Assembly: GCF_000183545.2 (NCBI RefSeq)
Contig: NZ_JH976535.1
Location: forward strand, 2,419,837-2,483,836
Reading direction: 5' to 3'
From: Thermaerobacter subterraneus DSM 13965
Lineage (GTDB): Bacteria; Bacillota; Sulfobacillia; Thermaerobacterales; Thermaerobacteraceae
DNA length: 64,000 bases
In this document: piece by piece, positions 53,317-61,353 of the stretch
How positions within the stretch are numbered: the stretch's first letter is position 1
Layout: each line of letters opens with the position of its first letter
Made by a program: the position numbers and the translations under genes
Notes under the pieces: generated by a model
What the model was told of the DNA's origin: nothing
What the model saw: only the letters and a program-made list of their open reading frames with translations
The model's database searches: none

Positions 53317-53349
53317 CGTTGTTCCCTCCAGCCGCGGGCGGTACCCGTT

Positions 53350-53386
53350 GGCAGGCCGTGGCCTGCCGTCGCAGGCCGTAGCCTGC
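53350..53386 (-). repeat. Two tandem hairpins in the atpE-atpF spacer
   Basis: GGCAGGCC-GT-GGCCTGCC (53350-53367) and GCAGGC-CGTA-GCCTGC (53371-53386), a 20-base imperfect direct repeat in which each copy is a palindrome. Confidence 0.7.
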
Positions 53387-53495
53387 CCGGCCCCGCCGGG
53401 GCGTGGTCCATGGCCCCACAACGCCATTGGGGGGCGGTCCGATGCAACCGATCGAGCCCGGGCCCGGCCGCCCCCCGCCACCCGATCCGCTTCGC

Positions 53496-53527
53496 CGCCG
53501 GCAGGGGCTGCTACGCCCCTGCCGGCG
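53496..53527 (-). other. Intercistronic hairpin directly after atpE
   Basis: A perfect 13-bp stem (53496-53508 with 53515-53527, loop of six) starting five bases after the atpE stop, without a T tract. It may stabilise the atpE message or partly attenuate downstream transcription. Confidence 0.65.
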
Positions 53528-53532
53528 TCCCA

Positions 53533-53778
53533 TCAACCGGCCACCTGGCCGGCGAACAGGAAGGCGAGGGCGAAGGTGAACAGGGTCAGCGACTCGAGGA
53601 AGGCCAGCGACAGGATCAGGACCGTCTGGATACGGCCGGCCGCCTCAGGCTGGCGCCAGATGGCGTCCAGCGCCGCCGCCGCCGCCCGCGCCTGGCCGGT
53701 GGCCGAGCCGATGGCTGCGATGGCCAGGCCGATGACCGCCAGCGCGGAGAAGAACGCAATCCCGGTGATTCCTTCCAC
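53533..53778 (-). CDS. atpE: ATP synthase Fo subunit c
   Basis: The 81-residue ring-forming proteolipid: two membrane helices (about 8-30 and 50-75) joined by the polar loop WRQPEAAGR. The ion-binding Glu is E62. Gln29 and Ser63 line up with the Q32 and S66 sodium ligands of Ilyobacter c-subunit (Q-to-E distance 33 in both), though the adjacent Thr and Tyr ligands are Leu64 and Phe67. The usual GxGxGxG run of helix 1 is degenerate (GSATGQARAAAA). GTG 53778 follows AAGGAGGGGG. Confidence 0.96.
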   Translation of the reverse strand: MEGITGIAFFSALAVIGLAIAAIGSATGQARAAAAALDAIWRQPEAAGRIQTVLILSLAFLESLTLFTFALAFLFAGQVAG

Positions 53779-53856
53779 CGCGTCTCCCCCTCCTTTCCGA
53801 AAACTTTGCCCGGCGGGCCGCCGCAGCCGCCCGCGGGTCAAGCCTGAAAATCTTCC

Positions 53857-54594
53857 TCAATGCTCGTGGTGGAACTCGGCGGTGGCCGCCTCGATGTACA
53901 GGGCCGACATCATGGTGAAGATCAGCGCCTGCACGAACCCGGCAATGACCTCGATGAACATCACGCCCATGGGCAGGAACCAGGGCAGGGCGGCCAAAAG
54001 CCCTGCCAGGACCGCCTCGCCACCAAAGATGTTGGCGAACAGACGCAAGGACAGGGAGAAGGGCTTGATCAGCTCTTCAATGACCGCCAGGGGAACCGTC
54101 AGCGGCCAGAGGAAGACAGGCCCTTCGAGAAAGCGCCGGAAGTACCCCAGCCCGTGGCGCCGGAAGCCGTAGACCTGGACGGCCACGAAGGTGAAGATGG
54201 CCAGGCCGCCGGTCACGCCCCAGCGGCTCGTCGGCGGCTGGAACCAGTTCTCGTGGGGCAGAAGGGGAAGCAGGCCGGTGTAGTTGCTCAGCAGGATCAA
54301 AACGAAGAAGGAGCCCAACAGCGGAGTGAACTGCCGCGCCCGCTCCCGGCCCATGATGTCGGTCACAAAGCCGTAAAGGGATTCCACGGCCCACTGGACG
54401 GCCATCTGAAACCGGTTGCGCGGCACCAGGTGCAGGCCGCGGGCCGCCGCGATCCCCAGCACGATGATCAGGGCCATGAGGATCCACATGGTGACGATGG
54501 ACTCGTGCACGGGCAGCCCGAACAGGTGGAAGACCACGTGCCCGCCCTCCGCCGCCTCGCCGCCCGCGGCGGCCAGCTGCAGCCATGGGGTCAA
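53857..54594 (-). CDS. atpB: ATP synthase Fo subunit a
   Basis: The 245-residue stator channel subunit with five or six membrane helices. The essential Arg is in SLSLRLFANIFGGEAVLAGLL, and the C-terminal helix VIAGFVQALIFTMMSALYI is typical. Start is TTG 54594 with AAGGAGG eight bases upstream; the start overlaps the atpI stop. Confidence 0.97.
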   Translation of the reverse strand: MTPWLQLAAAGGEAAEGGHVVFHLFGLPVHESIVTMWILMALIIVLGIAAARGLHLVPRNRFQMAVQWAVESLYGFVTDIMGRERARQFTPLLGSFFVLILLSNYTGLLPLLPHENWFQPPTSRWGVTGGLAIFTFVAVQVYGFRRHGLGYFRRFLEGPVFLWPLTVPLAVIEELIKPFSLSLRLFANIFGGEAVLAGLLAALPWFLPMGVMFIEVIAGFVQALIFTMMSALYIEAATAEFHHEH

Positions 54595-54917
54595 GCCCGT
54601 TCCCTCCTTGCTCGCATCCGGAAGAACAGGGGAGCGTCACCGGCCAGGATGAGCCCGGCAACGGCCGCGAGGATGGCCAGGGGCCGGCCGGTAACCAGGA
54701 ACACCATCAAGAGTGAAACAAAACTTAGAGCCATGCGCAACAAGAATCGGCCCAGGACCTGCTGTTGAAGTGTGGCAATCGCTTCGCGATCCGTGGCGGT
54801 CCGCATACGCTGCAGGGGACCGGCAAGCAACCGGTAGTTGGCAAGTCCCCAGAGCATGCCCCACGCCCCGGCCGCCAGTCCCAGCACCGGATCCGTCCAG
54901 CTTGTGAAGGCGTTCAC
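54591..54917 (-). CDS. atpI: ATP synthase subunit I-like membrane protein
   Basis: A 108-residue protein with about four membrane helices (WGMLWGLANYRLLAG, FLLRMALSFVSLLMVFLV, LAILAAVAGLILAGDAPLFF) between atpZ and atpB, the position of UncI/AtpI, which assists c-ring assembly or ion uptake. Sequence is divergent, so the name rests on topology and place. GTG 54917 overlaps the atpZ stop (GTGA). Confidence 0.8.
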   Translation of the reverse strand: MNAFTSWTDPVLGLAAGAWGMLWGLANYRLLAGPLQRMRTATDREAIATLQQQVLGRFLLRMALSFVSLLMVFLVTGRPLAILAAVAGLILAGDAPLFFRMRARRERA

Positions 54918-55417
54918 GAAGACGGCCCGCCCTTTCCGCCGCGTTCCTGCTCCGCCGGGTGCCTGGGAACTTCGCGGCCGGCGGAGGCATCGGGCCCGGA
55001 GCCGGAAGAGCCCGGACCGGCTGCGCCCGGCCCTCTACCCGGCATGCCCGCCCCCCCGTGGCCGCGCCCCGGGCCGCCGGCGGCGGGTTCGTCCGCATCC
55101 AGGCGCTGGAGGGTACGCCACAAGACCCGGAAGGCAGCCACCACGCCCAGCATGAGCCCCAGCAGCTGCAGCCAGGGCGCCGTGTCCAGCCATCCGTCCA
55201 GCCAGCGGCCGCCGTAGTAGCCGATGGCCATGCCGGCCAGCAGGGTGCCCGCGAAGGTGAAAGCCAGCTCGAAGAGCGTGCCCGCGCCCCGCAGCCCGTT
55301 CCCGGAGCCGCCCCACGCCCGCCCGGAGCGGTCCCGCGCCCCGGGCGGCGTGGCCTTGCGGGGGGGCAGCACGGCCTTGCGGGGCCGCCTGGGCCTGGAA
55401 GGGCTCTCGCCCGCCAT
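54914..55417 (-). CDS. atpZ: AtpZ/AtpI-family Fo assembly-associated protein
   Basis: A 167-residue protein with a basic N-terminus, two membrane helices (residues 48-70, LFELAFTFAGTLLAGMAIGYYGGRWLD, and 80-98, PWLQLLGLMLGVVAAFRVLW) and a long Gly/Ala-rich C-terminal tail. The GYYGGRWLD motif and two-helix hairpin are typical of AtpZ, first gene of many atp operons. The tail of about 65 residues is unusual. ATG 55417 follows GGGAGGATGG. Confidence 0.85.
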   Translation of the reverse strand: MAGESPSRPRRPRKAVLPPRKATPPGARDRSGRAWGGSGNGLRGAGTLFELAFTFAGTLLAGMAIGYYGGRWLDGWLDTAPWLQLLGLMLGVVAAFRVLWRTLQRLDADEPAAGGPGRGHGGAGMPGRGPGAAGPGSSGSGPDASAGREVPRHPAEQERGGKGGPSS

Positions 55418-55508
55418 GGTCCATCCTCCCTGCTGCGGTCCCCTGCCAGGTTACCGCCGGGGCGCCGCCGGGCCGGTTCCGGAGGCCGCTGGCACGCGCA
55501 CCAGCGGT

Positions 55509-55537
55509 AGATTAGCAGAGGGCGGTAGGGTGGGCAA
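55509..55537 (-). promoter_or_regulatory. atp operon promoter
   Basis: TTGCCC (55537-55532), 17-base spacer, TAATCT (55514-55509) with TGC in front, an extended -10; 90 bases before atpZ. Confidence 0.5.
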
Positions 55538-55670
55538 CCGGATCCCCGCCCTAGGCCCGCAAAGCCCTGCTCCCGGCACCCGGGCCCTTAGGGTGGGGAC
55601 CGCGCCCCCGGCTCGCCGGCCCGTGGCAGCCGGGGTGGGCCACCGGAACCCCGTAGCTGTACCGGGCGCC

Positions 55671-57188
55671 TCAGGACGATGGGGCCGCCTGCGGATCACC
55701 CGGGTTCAGGCCGTGGCCCGGCGGCGAGGCGGCCGGAGCGGCAGACCGGACCGCCTGGGCCGGCGGCAGGCCCGGATCCCAGGGGTCGGGCGGCCGGTCC
55801 CGCAGCCCGAACACGTACTCGATGGCCTCCACGGTACGCCGCGCCGCCTGCCCGTCGCCGAAAGGGTTGCGGGCCCGGGCCACCTGCCGGTAGGCGGCGG
55901 GATCGGTCAGCAACCGCCGGGCCGTGCGCAGGATGGGCTCCTCGTGGGGGCCGACCTGCAGCACGGTGCCTGCCTCCACCGCCTCCGGCCGCTCCGTCTT
56001 GTCCCGCAACAGGAGCACCGGCAAGCCCAGGGCGGGCGCCTCTTCCTGCAACCCGCCGGAATCCGTCAGCAGCAGGGTGGCGCGGGCCATCAGGTTGGCC
56101 CAGTCGGCATACTCCGGCGGATCCAGCAGGCTCACCCGCTCGACCCCCTCCAGGTGGCGGCGGATGGTGCCGGACACCACCGGGTTGGGGTGGACCGAGT
56201 AGACCAGCTCGATGTCGGGGTGGCTCTCCACCAGCCGCCGCAGGGCACGGGCCACCGCCTCCAGGGGCTCGCCCCAGTTCTCCCGGCGGTGGGCTTCGCA
56301 GAGGACCAGGCGCCGGCCCGGCGACGGGAAGCGGGCCAGTTCGTCCCGGCGGAAGCGGTAACCGGGCGAAACCACCGACAGCAGGGCATCGATGGCGGTG
56401 TTGCCCGTGACGAAGATCCCGGCCGGGTCGATGCCCTCCCGCAGCAGGTTCGCCCGGGAGGCCGGGGTGGGCGCGAAATGCAGGTCGCACAGGGCGTCGG
56501 TGAGCCGCCGGTTGATCTCTTCTGGGAAAGGCTGGTACTTGTCGTAGGTCCGCAGGCCCGCCTCGACATGGCCGATGGCCACCTGGTGGTAGAAGGCGGC
56601 CAGCGCGCCGGCCAGGGTGGTGGTGGTGTCGCCGTGGACCAGCACCAGATGGGGCTGCGCCTGGCGCAGCACCGCCTCCAGGCCCTGCAGGGCCCGGGTC
56701 GTGATGTCGGTCAGGGTCTGCCGGGGTTGCATGATGTCCAGGTCGAAGTCGGGTTCGATGCCGAAGAGATGAAGGACCTGGTCGAGCAGTTCCCGGTGCT
56801 GCGCCGTCACGGCCACCTGCACGCGAATGGCCGGCCGCCGCGCCAGCTGGTGGATGACCGGTGCCATCTTGGTGGCTTCGGGGCGGGTGCCGAACACCAC
56901 CAGGACCTTGAGCGGCTGGCCCGCCGGCCTGCGCGCCCCCAGGAGGGCGCGCAGGGCTGCCGTTCCGGCCGCTACCGTAGCACCACCAGGACGGCCGCTG
57001 CCCCCCGCCTCCCCGCCCGCCGGGCTCCCCGGCCTCCCGGCCGGACTGCCCGGGTGGAACGGCGCGGCCCCCCCGGAGGTCCCGGCCTCCCCTCGACCTC
57101 CGGCGCCCGGTTCCCGCCGGGGCGCCCGCGGCATCGTGCCACCCGCCGCGCCACCCGGGAACGGGCGGGCCCGCTCAGCTTGTCCCAT
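55671..57188 (-). CDS. wecB: UDP-N-acetylglucosamine 2-epimerase (non-hydrolysing)
   Basis: A 505-residue enzyme making UDP-ManNAc for teichoic-acid-type or other surface polymers (MnaA in Bacillus). The core starts near residue 93 (KVLVVFGTRPEATKMAPVI); HGDTTTTLAGALAAFY, IGHVEAGLRTYDKYQPFPEE, ILVTGNT-type IFVTGNTAIDALL, and TDSGGLQEEAPALGLPVLLLRDKTERPEA are all present. About 90 low-complexity residues before the core and 40 after are unusual. ATG 57188 follows AAGGAGGGG at about 11 bases. It lies downstream of tagO and probably shares its pathway. Confidence 0.93.
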   Translation of the reverse strand: MGQAERARPFPGGAAGGTMPRAPRREPGAGGRGEAGTSGGAAPFHPGSPAGRPGSPAGGEAGGSGRPGGATVAAGTAALRALLGARRPAGQPLKVLVVFGTRPEATKMAPVIHQLARRPAIRVQVAVTAQHRELLDQVLHLFGIEPDFDLDIMQPRQTLTDITTRALQGLEAVLRQAQPHLVLVHGDTTTTLAGALAAFYHQVAIGHVEAGLRTYDKYQPFPEEINRRLTDALCDLHFAPTPASRANLLREGIDPAGIFVTGNTAIDALLSVVSPGYRFRRDELARFPSPGRRLVLCEAHRRENWGEPLEAVARALRRLVESHPDIELVYSVHPNPVVSGTIRRHLEGVERVSLLDPPEYADWANLMARATLLLTDSGGLQEEAPALGLPVLLLRDKTERPEAVEAGTVLQVGPHEEPILRTARRLLTDPAAYRQVARARNPFGDGQAARRTVEAIEYVFGLRDRPPDPWDPGLPPAQAVRSAAPAASPPGHGLNPGDPQAAPSS

Positions 57189-57450
57189 CCAGGTCTGCCC
57201 CTCCTTCGCCTCTTCTCCGCCGCCGCGCGGGAGCCGGCCGCAGCGGGCAGCCTGGTCCCTCCGGGGATAGGATGCCGGTCCCGTGGCGCCGGCCGGACAC
57301 CCCCTGGAGGGGTGCGGAGGCGATGATGTCAGGTTGTCACGTTGGCGGCTTGCCAAACAAGGTCCGGCATTCCGGCAGGAGGCCGGCGGGAAGCCACCGG
57401 GTCCATGCCCGGCGGCACCGGGCCCTGGGGCAGGTGATTCGGCGGGAAGC

Positions 57451-58530
57451 TCAGTGGCCCAGGCGCCGCGGCCGCTGCCGGTTCCACTCCAGCAGCTTGC
57501 GGGCCACCAGGTGAACCGACGCGGCCAAGGTGACGACGATCAGCACGCCCTGCAGGATGTTCCCCTCGGCGACCGAGACCGCCCCCAGCGCCAGCCAGGC
57601 GGTGATGAGATACATCACCAGCACCGCGTCCCGGTGGCTGAAGCCGAGGCGCATCAGCCGGTGGTGCAGGTGGTCCCGGTCGGCGGCCATGACGGGCCGT
57701 CCCGCCTGCAGGCGCCGCAGGATGGCCAGGGCGGTGTCGGCGATGGGCAGGGCCAGGACCATCACGGGTACGGCCAGGGCCACCACGGCCGCGCTCTTCA
57801 ATAGGCCCACCACCGAGACGGTGGCGATGGTGTAGCCGATGAACAGCGCCCCCGTGTCGCCCATGAAGATCTTGGCCGGGTTGAAGTTGTAGGGCAGGAA
57901 CCCCAGGGTGCTGCCGGCCAGGGCCGCCATGAGCAGCACCGCTTCCAGCGGCTGCCCCGTCTGGAGCGCCACCACCAGCACCGTCAGGGCGGCAATGGAC
58001 GCGATCCCCGCCGCCAGGCCGTCCAGCCCGTCGATCAGGTTGATCACGTTGCTCATGGCGACGATCCACAGCACGGTGAGGGGAACGCCCCAGGCCCCGA
58101 GGACCAGCAGGTCGTCGGCCCCGGTGGGCGTAAGCAGCCCCAGGGGATTGGTCAGCACTTCGATGCGGATGCCCTGTACCACGGCGACCAGTGCCGCCCC
58201 CACCTGGCCCGCCAGCTTGACCACGGGCGGCAGATCCAGCACGTCGTCGGCCAGGCCCACGGCCACCATGACCAGGCCGCCCAGCAGCACCGCCGCCACA
58301 TCGGCATCGGCCCAACCCAGGCTGGCCACCGCCGCGGCGACGAACCCGGCAAAGATCGCCAGGCCGCCCAGGTGCGGCACCGGAACCCGGTGCACGCTGC
58401 GCGGGGTCGGGCGGGCGACCAGCCCCAGGCGGAGGGCCACAGCCCGGACCAGGGGGGTGGTCACCAGGGCCACCAGCGCCGCGACGGCCAGCGCCAGCCA
58501 GTGCGACTGGGAATGGGCCCACGATGGCAT
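57451..58530 (-). CDS. tagO: Polyprenyl-phosphate GlcNAc-1-phosphate transferase (TagO/WecA type)
   Basis: A 359-residue polytopic enzyme (about eleven membrane helices) that loads GlcNAc-1-phosphate on undecaprenyl phosphate, the first step of wall teichoic acid or related polymers. Motifs are GLADDVLDLPPVVK, NVINLIDGLDGLAAG, the catalytic NPAKIFMGDTGA and the basic loop DRDHLHHRLMRLG. ATG 58530 follows GGGAGGAAG. It has a near-consensus sigma-A promoter (58631-58659) and precedes wecB. Confidence 0.95.
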   Translation of the reverse strand: MPSWAHSQSHWLALAVAALVALVTTPLVRAVALRLGLVARPTPRSVHRVPVPHLGGLAIFAGFVAAAVASLGWADADVAAVLLGGLVMVAVGLADDVLDLPPVVKLAGQVGAALVAVVQGIRIEVLTNPLGLLTPTGADDLLVLGAWGVPLTVLWIVAMSNVINLIDGLDGLAAGIASIAALTVLVVALQTGQPLEAVLLMAALAGSTLGFLPYNFNPAKIFMGDTGALFIGYTIATVSVVGLLKSAAVVALAVPVMVLALPIADTALAILRRLQAGRPVMAADRDHLHHRLMRLGFSHRDAVLVMYLITAWLALGAVSVAEGNILQGVLIVVTLAASVHLVARKLLEWNRQRPRRLGH

Positions 58531-58630
58531 GACGGCTCTTCCTCCCGTTCTCTCCCGACCGGCGGGCGCCCCCCTCCCCCACAGGGCGCCGCCCGCCGCG
58601 GCCGGTCTCGACCGGCCGGCGTCCTAATGG

Positions 58631-58659
58631 ATTGTAGAACCCGCCCCCTGCGGTGTCAA
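58631..58659 (-). promoter_or_regulatory. tagO promoter, near-consensus sigma-A
   Basis: TTGACA (58659-58654), 17-base spacer, TACAAT (58636-58631); predicted start about 95 bases before tagO. The best housekeeping promoter in the window. Confidence 0.9.
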
Positions 58660-58733
58660 AGGGCTCGCCAGGGCGGTTTCCATTATTTACAGAAGGTTAA
58701 CAACCAGTCCTTCCCGCTCGAAACTGGTCACCG

Positions 58734-59903
58734 TTACATAGATTCGCGTTCCAGGGCAGCGATCTTGTCGAGCCGGCGCTGGTGGCGCCCGCCGGCGAAG
58801 GGCGTCTCGAGCCAGGTGGCCAGGATCTCCCGGGCCATCCCGGGGCCGATTACCCGCGCGCCCAGGGTCAGGACATTGCTGTCGTTGTCCTGCCGGGTCA
58901 GGCGAGCCGAGTAGGGCTCGGTGCAGCACGCGGCCCGGATGCCCGGCAGCTTGTTGGCCGCGATGGCCATGCCGATGCCCGTGCCGCAGATCAGCACCGC
59001 CCGGTCCGCCTCACCTTCCAGCACCTTCTGGCAGGCCGCCCGCGCGTAGTCGGGGTAGTCGCACGATTCCCGCTGGTGGGTGCCCACGTCGATGACCTCC
59101 AGGCCGCGTTCCTCCATGAAGGCGATGAGGTCCTGCTTGAGGTCGAACCCGGCGTGATCGCTGCCGATGGCGACCCGCAGGCGTCCCGATGCCCCCCGGG
59201 CTCCGCCGGCCTGGTCCGCGGCGCGTTCTTCCCTCCCGGTCACGGCGCGTTCCTCCTCCGTCCTGGTATGGAAAGCCATGCCCGCTCCGCCCCCGGCACT
59301 GGCGCCGGGGGCGGCTCCGGTGGCGGGGGAGACTCCGGTGGCGGGGGAGACGCCGGTGCCGGGGGCGCCGTCCACCGCGTCCACCGCCGGATCCGCAGCG
59401 GGCCCGGGCGAGCCTCCCCCCTGGGCAGCGTCCTGTAGCCCGGCAAGCCGCTGCGCCGCCATGGCCGCCTCCCGCCGCAACTGCCGGGCCAGGATCTGGT
59501 AGTCCGCCAGCCCCTGGCCAAAGGGGTCGGGCACATCGGCGTCGGGCAGGGAGGCGCCGGTCGCCCACTCCCGCCAGAGGGCGACCCGCGGCGCGATCCC
59601 GGGAAAGCGGCGGCGGAGTTCCTCCGCCTGGGAACGGGTCATGGCCAGGACCAGGCCGGCACCCTCCAGCAAATCCGGCGTCACGGGCTGGCTGCGGTGG
59701 TCTGCCAGGGACAGCCCGTCGCGAGCCACGGCCTCCCGGGCCTCGGCCGCCGCCGGGAGCCCCGGGACGGCATGGAGACCGGCCGACGCCACCTCCATGT
59801 CCTGCAGGCCCGCCTCCGCCAGGGCCTGCTTCAGGTACGCTGCGGCCATGGGACTCCGGCAGGTGTTACCGCTACAGACGACCAGCACCCTGCGGATGGT
59901 CAT
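58734..59903 (-). CDS. Fusion: YwlE-like protein-arginine phosphatase + ribose-5-phosphate isomerase B
   Basis: One 389-residue frame with two enzymes. Residues 1-155 are a low-molecular-weight phosphatase: nucleophile Cys10 and Arg16 in VVCSGNTCRSPMA, and the general-acid DPFG loop near residue 127. Thr14 is the residue that gives Bacillus YwlE its preference for phospho-arginine. Residues about 242-389 are RpiB (VAIGSDHAGFDLKQ, CGTGIGMAIAANKLPGIRAA, RQDNDSNVLTLGARVIG). The 85-residue linker is Gly/Ala/Pro-rich with a duplicated GVSPAT. In Bacillus these are adjacent separate genes, ywlE and ywlF. An internal GTG at 59243 (residue 221) has GGAGGA eight bases upstream and could also yield free RpiB. 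ATG 59903 lies within the end of sua5. Confidence 0.93.
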   Translation of the reverse strand: MTIRRVLVVCSGNTCRSPMAAAYLKQALAEAGLQDMEVASAGLHAVPGLPAAAEAREAVARDGLSLADHRSQPVTPDLLEGAGLVLAMTRSQAEELRRRFPGIAPRVALWREWATGASLPDADVPDPFGQGLADYQILARQLRREAAMAAQRLAGLQDAAQGGGSPGPAADPAVDAVDGAPGTGVSPATGVSPATGAAPGASAGGGAGMAFHTRTEEERAVTGREERAADQAGGARGASGRLRVAIGSDHAGFDLKQDLIAFMEERGLEVIDVGTHQRESCDYPDYARAACQKVLEGEADRAVLICGTGIGMAIAANKLPGIRAACCTEPYSARLTRQDNDSNVLTLGARVIGPGMAREILATWLETPFAGGRHQRRLDKIAALERESM

Positions 59904-61353
59904 CGCCGGGCACCTCCCCTCCTGCCGCCGCCTTGCGCAACCGGTTCATCACGGCGCGCCCCAGCCCGTGCTCGGGCACCGCCAGGGCCAGCACCCGCGT
60001 CGCCCCCAGGGCGTCGGCGGCCCGCAGCGCGCGAAACAGGCGGCGCGCCTGCTGGTCGGGCCGGTGCCGGGATCCCAGGTCGAGGACCACCGGCCCCCGG
60101 GCGAAATCCCCCGCCCTTTCCCGGCCGGGACCCTCCGGGCCGCCGGGCTCCGTGGCACCGCCGGGGCCCGTGCCACCGCCGGGTGCAGAACCCGCCCCCG
60201 CGGCCGGCTCGCCGCCCGCCCGTCCCGCGGCGAAACCCGCAGCCTCACCGGTGGGATCCCCGCCGGCCCGCCGCGGGTCGCCTTCGCCTTCATCCAGCGG
60301 AACCCACCGGCCGCCCGCCCCCAGCTGTCCCAGCAACGCCTCCACGTCCTCGCGGCAGCCCACCAGGGCGACCCGCTGGCCTTCGGCCAGCCAGCGGCGG
60401 ACGAGCACGGCCCCCGCGCCGGCATCGGGCGCCAGGGCCAAGGGCGCCTCCGGGGCGTAGTGCCGGTACTTCATCCCCGGTGCCGGCGCCGCCTCCCCGG
60501 CCGCCACCACCGGCGGCGCCGCCAGGGCCACCCCCAGCACGGCTTCCAGGTCCTCCGCGGGCACACCCCCCGGGCGCAGGAGCCTGGGAGGCCAAACGGT
60601 CACATCGACCACCGTGCTCTCGACCCCCACGGGTACAGGCCCCGCATCCAGCAGCATGTCCAGGTGGGGCCCCAGGTCGGCCCAGACGTCTTCGGCGCGG
60701 GTAGGGCTGGGTCGCCCCGAGCGGTTGGCACTGGGAGCCGCCACGGGGGTACCGGCCGCCGCGATGAGCGCCTGGGCCACCGGATGGGCAGGGCAGCGCA
60801 CGGCCACCGTGGGCAGCCCGGCCCGCACCACCGCGGGCACGGCGGGGCCTGCCGGCAGCACCAGCGTCAGCGGGCCCGGCCAGAAGCGCTCCGCCAGCCG
60901 GCGGCCCGCCTCGGGCCAGGACGCCACCAGCTCGGGACCCGCCTGCTCGGGACCCGTCACGTGGACGATCAGCGGGTTGTCGGCGGGCCGTCCCTTGGCG
61001 GCAAAAATGCGGGCCACGGCACGGGGGTTGAGCGCATCGGCGCCCAGGCCGTACACCGTCTCCGTGGGAAAAGCCACCAGGCCCCCCTGGCGCAGGATGG
61101 CGCCGGCGCGGCGCACGGCGGCCTCGTCCTGGCGGGGGTCCGTCCCCAGGCGGACCCAGGCGGCGCCGGGGCCGGGACCGCCCTCCCGCCCGCCGGCCCG
61201 GCCGCTGGCGCCGGGGAGCCCACCTGCCGCCCTGGTCCCCTCACCGGCCAACCGGGACCGCGCCTGCGGCCCCGCCGCCCGGGCGGGCCGCCCGGTCTTC
61301 CGGCCCGGCGCGGCAGGCGGGGGATCGGCCGGCGGGCGGTTCAGGCCGTCCAT
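59872..61353 (-). CDS. Threonylcarbamoyl-AMP synthase (Sua5/YwlC type)
   Basis: A 493-residue Sua5 that makes threonylcarbamoyl-AMP for the t6A37 tRNA modification. The YrdC-like domain (about residues 65-265) has RAGAILRQGGLVAFPTETVYGLGADAL, KGRPADNPLIVH and APSANRSGRPSPT; the Sua5 domain follows (SPGMKYRHYAP-like APGMKYRHYAPEAPL onwards). Residues 1-60 and an approximately 60-residue Gly/Pro-rich insertion inside the C-terminal domain are low complexity. ATG 61353 overlaps prmC by 13 bases; the end overlaps the YwlE-RpiB gene by 32 bases. Confidence 0.92.
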   Translation of the reverse strand: MDGLNRPPADPPPAAPGRKTGRPARAAGPQARSRLAGEGTRAAGGLPGASGRAGGREGGPGPGAAWVRLGTDPRQDEAAVRRAGAILRQGGLVAFPTETVYGLGADALNPRAVARIFAAKGRPADNPLIVHVTGPEQAGPELVASWPEAGRRLAERFWPGPLTLVLPAGPAVPAVVRAGLPTVAVRCPAHPVAQALIAAAGTPVAAPSANRSGRPSPTRAEDVWADLGPHLDMLLDAGPVPVGVESTVVDVTVWPPRLLRPGGVPAEDLEAVLGVALAAPPVVAAGEAAPAPGMKYRHYAPEAPLALAPDAGAGAVLVRRWLAEGQRVALVGCREDVEALLGQLGAGGRWVPLDEGEGDPRRAGGDPTGEAAGFAAGRAGGEPAAGAGSAPGGGTGPGGATEPGGPEGPGRERAGDFARGPVVLDLGSRHRPDQQARRLFRALRAADALGATRVLALAVPEHGLGRAVMNRLRKAAAGGEVPGDDHPQGAGRL

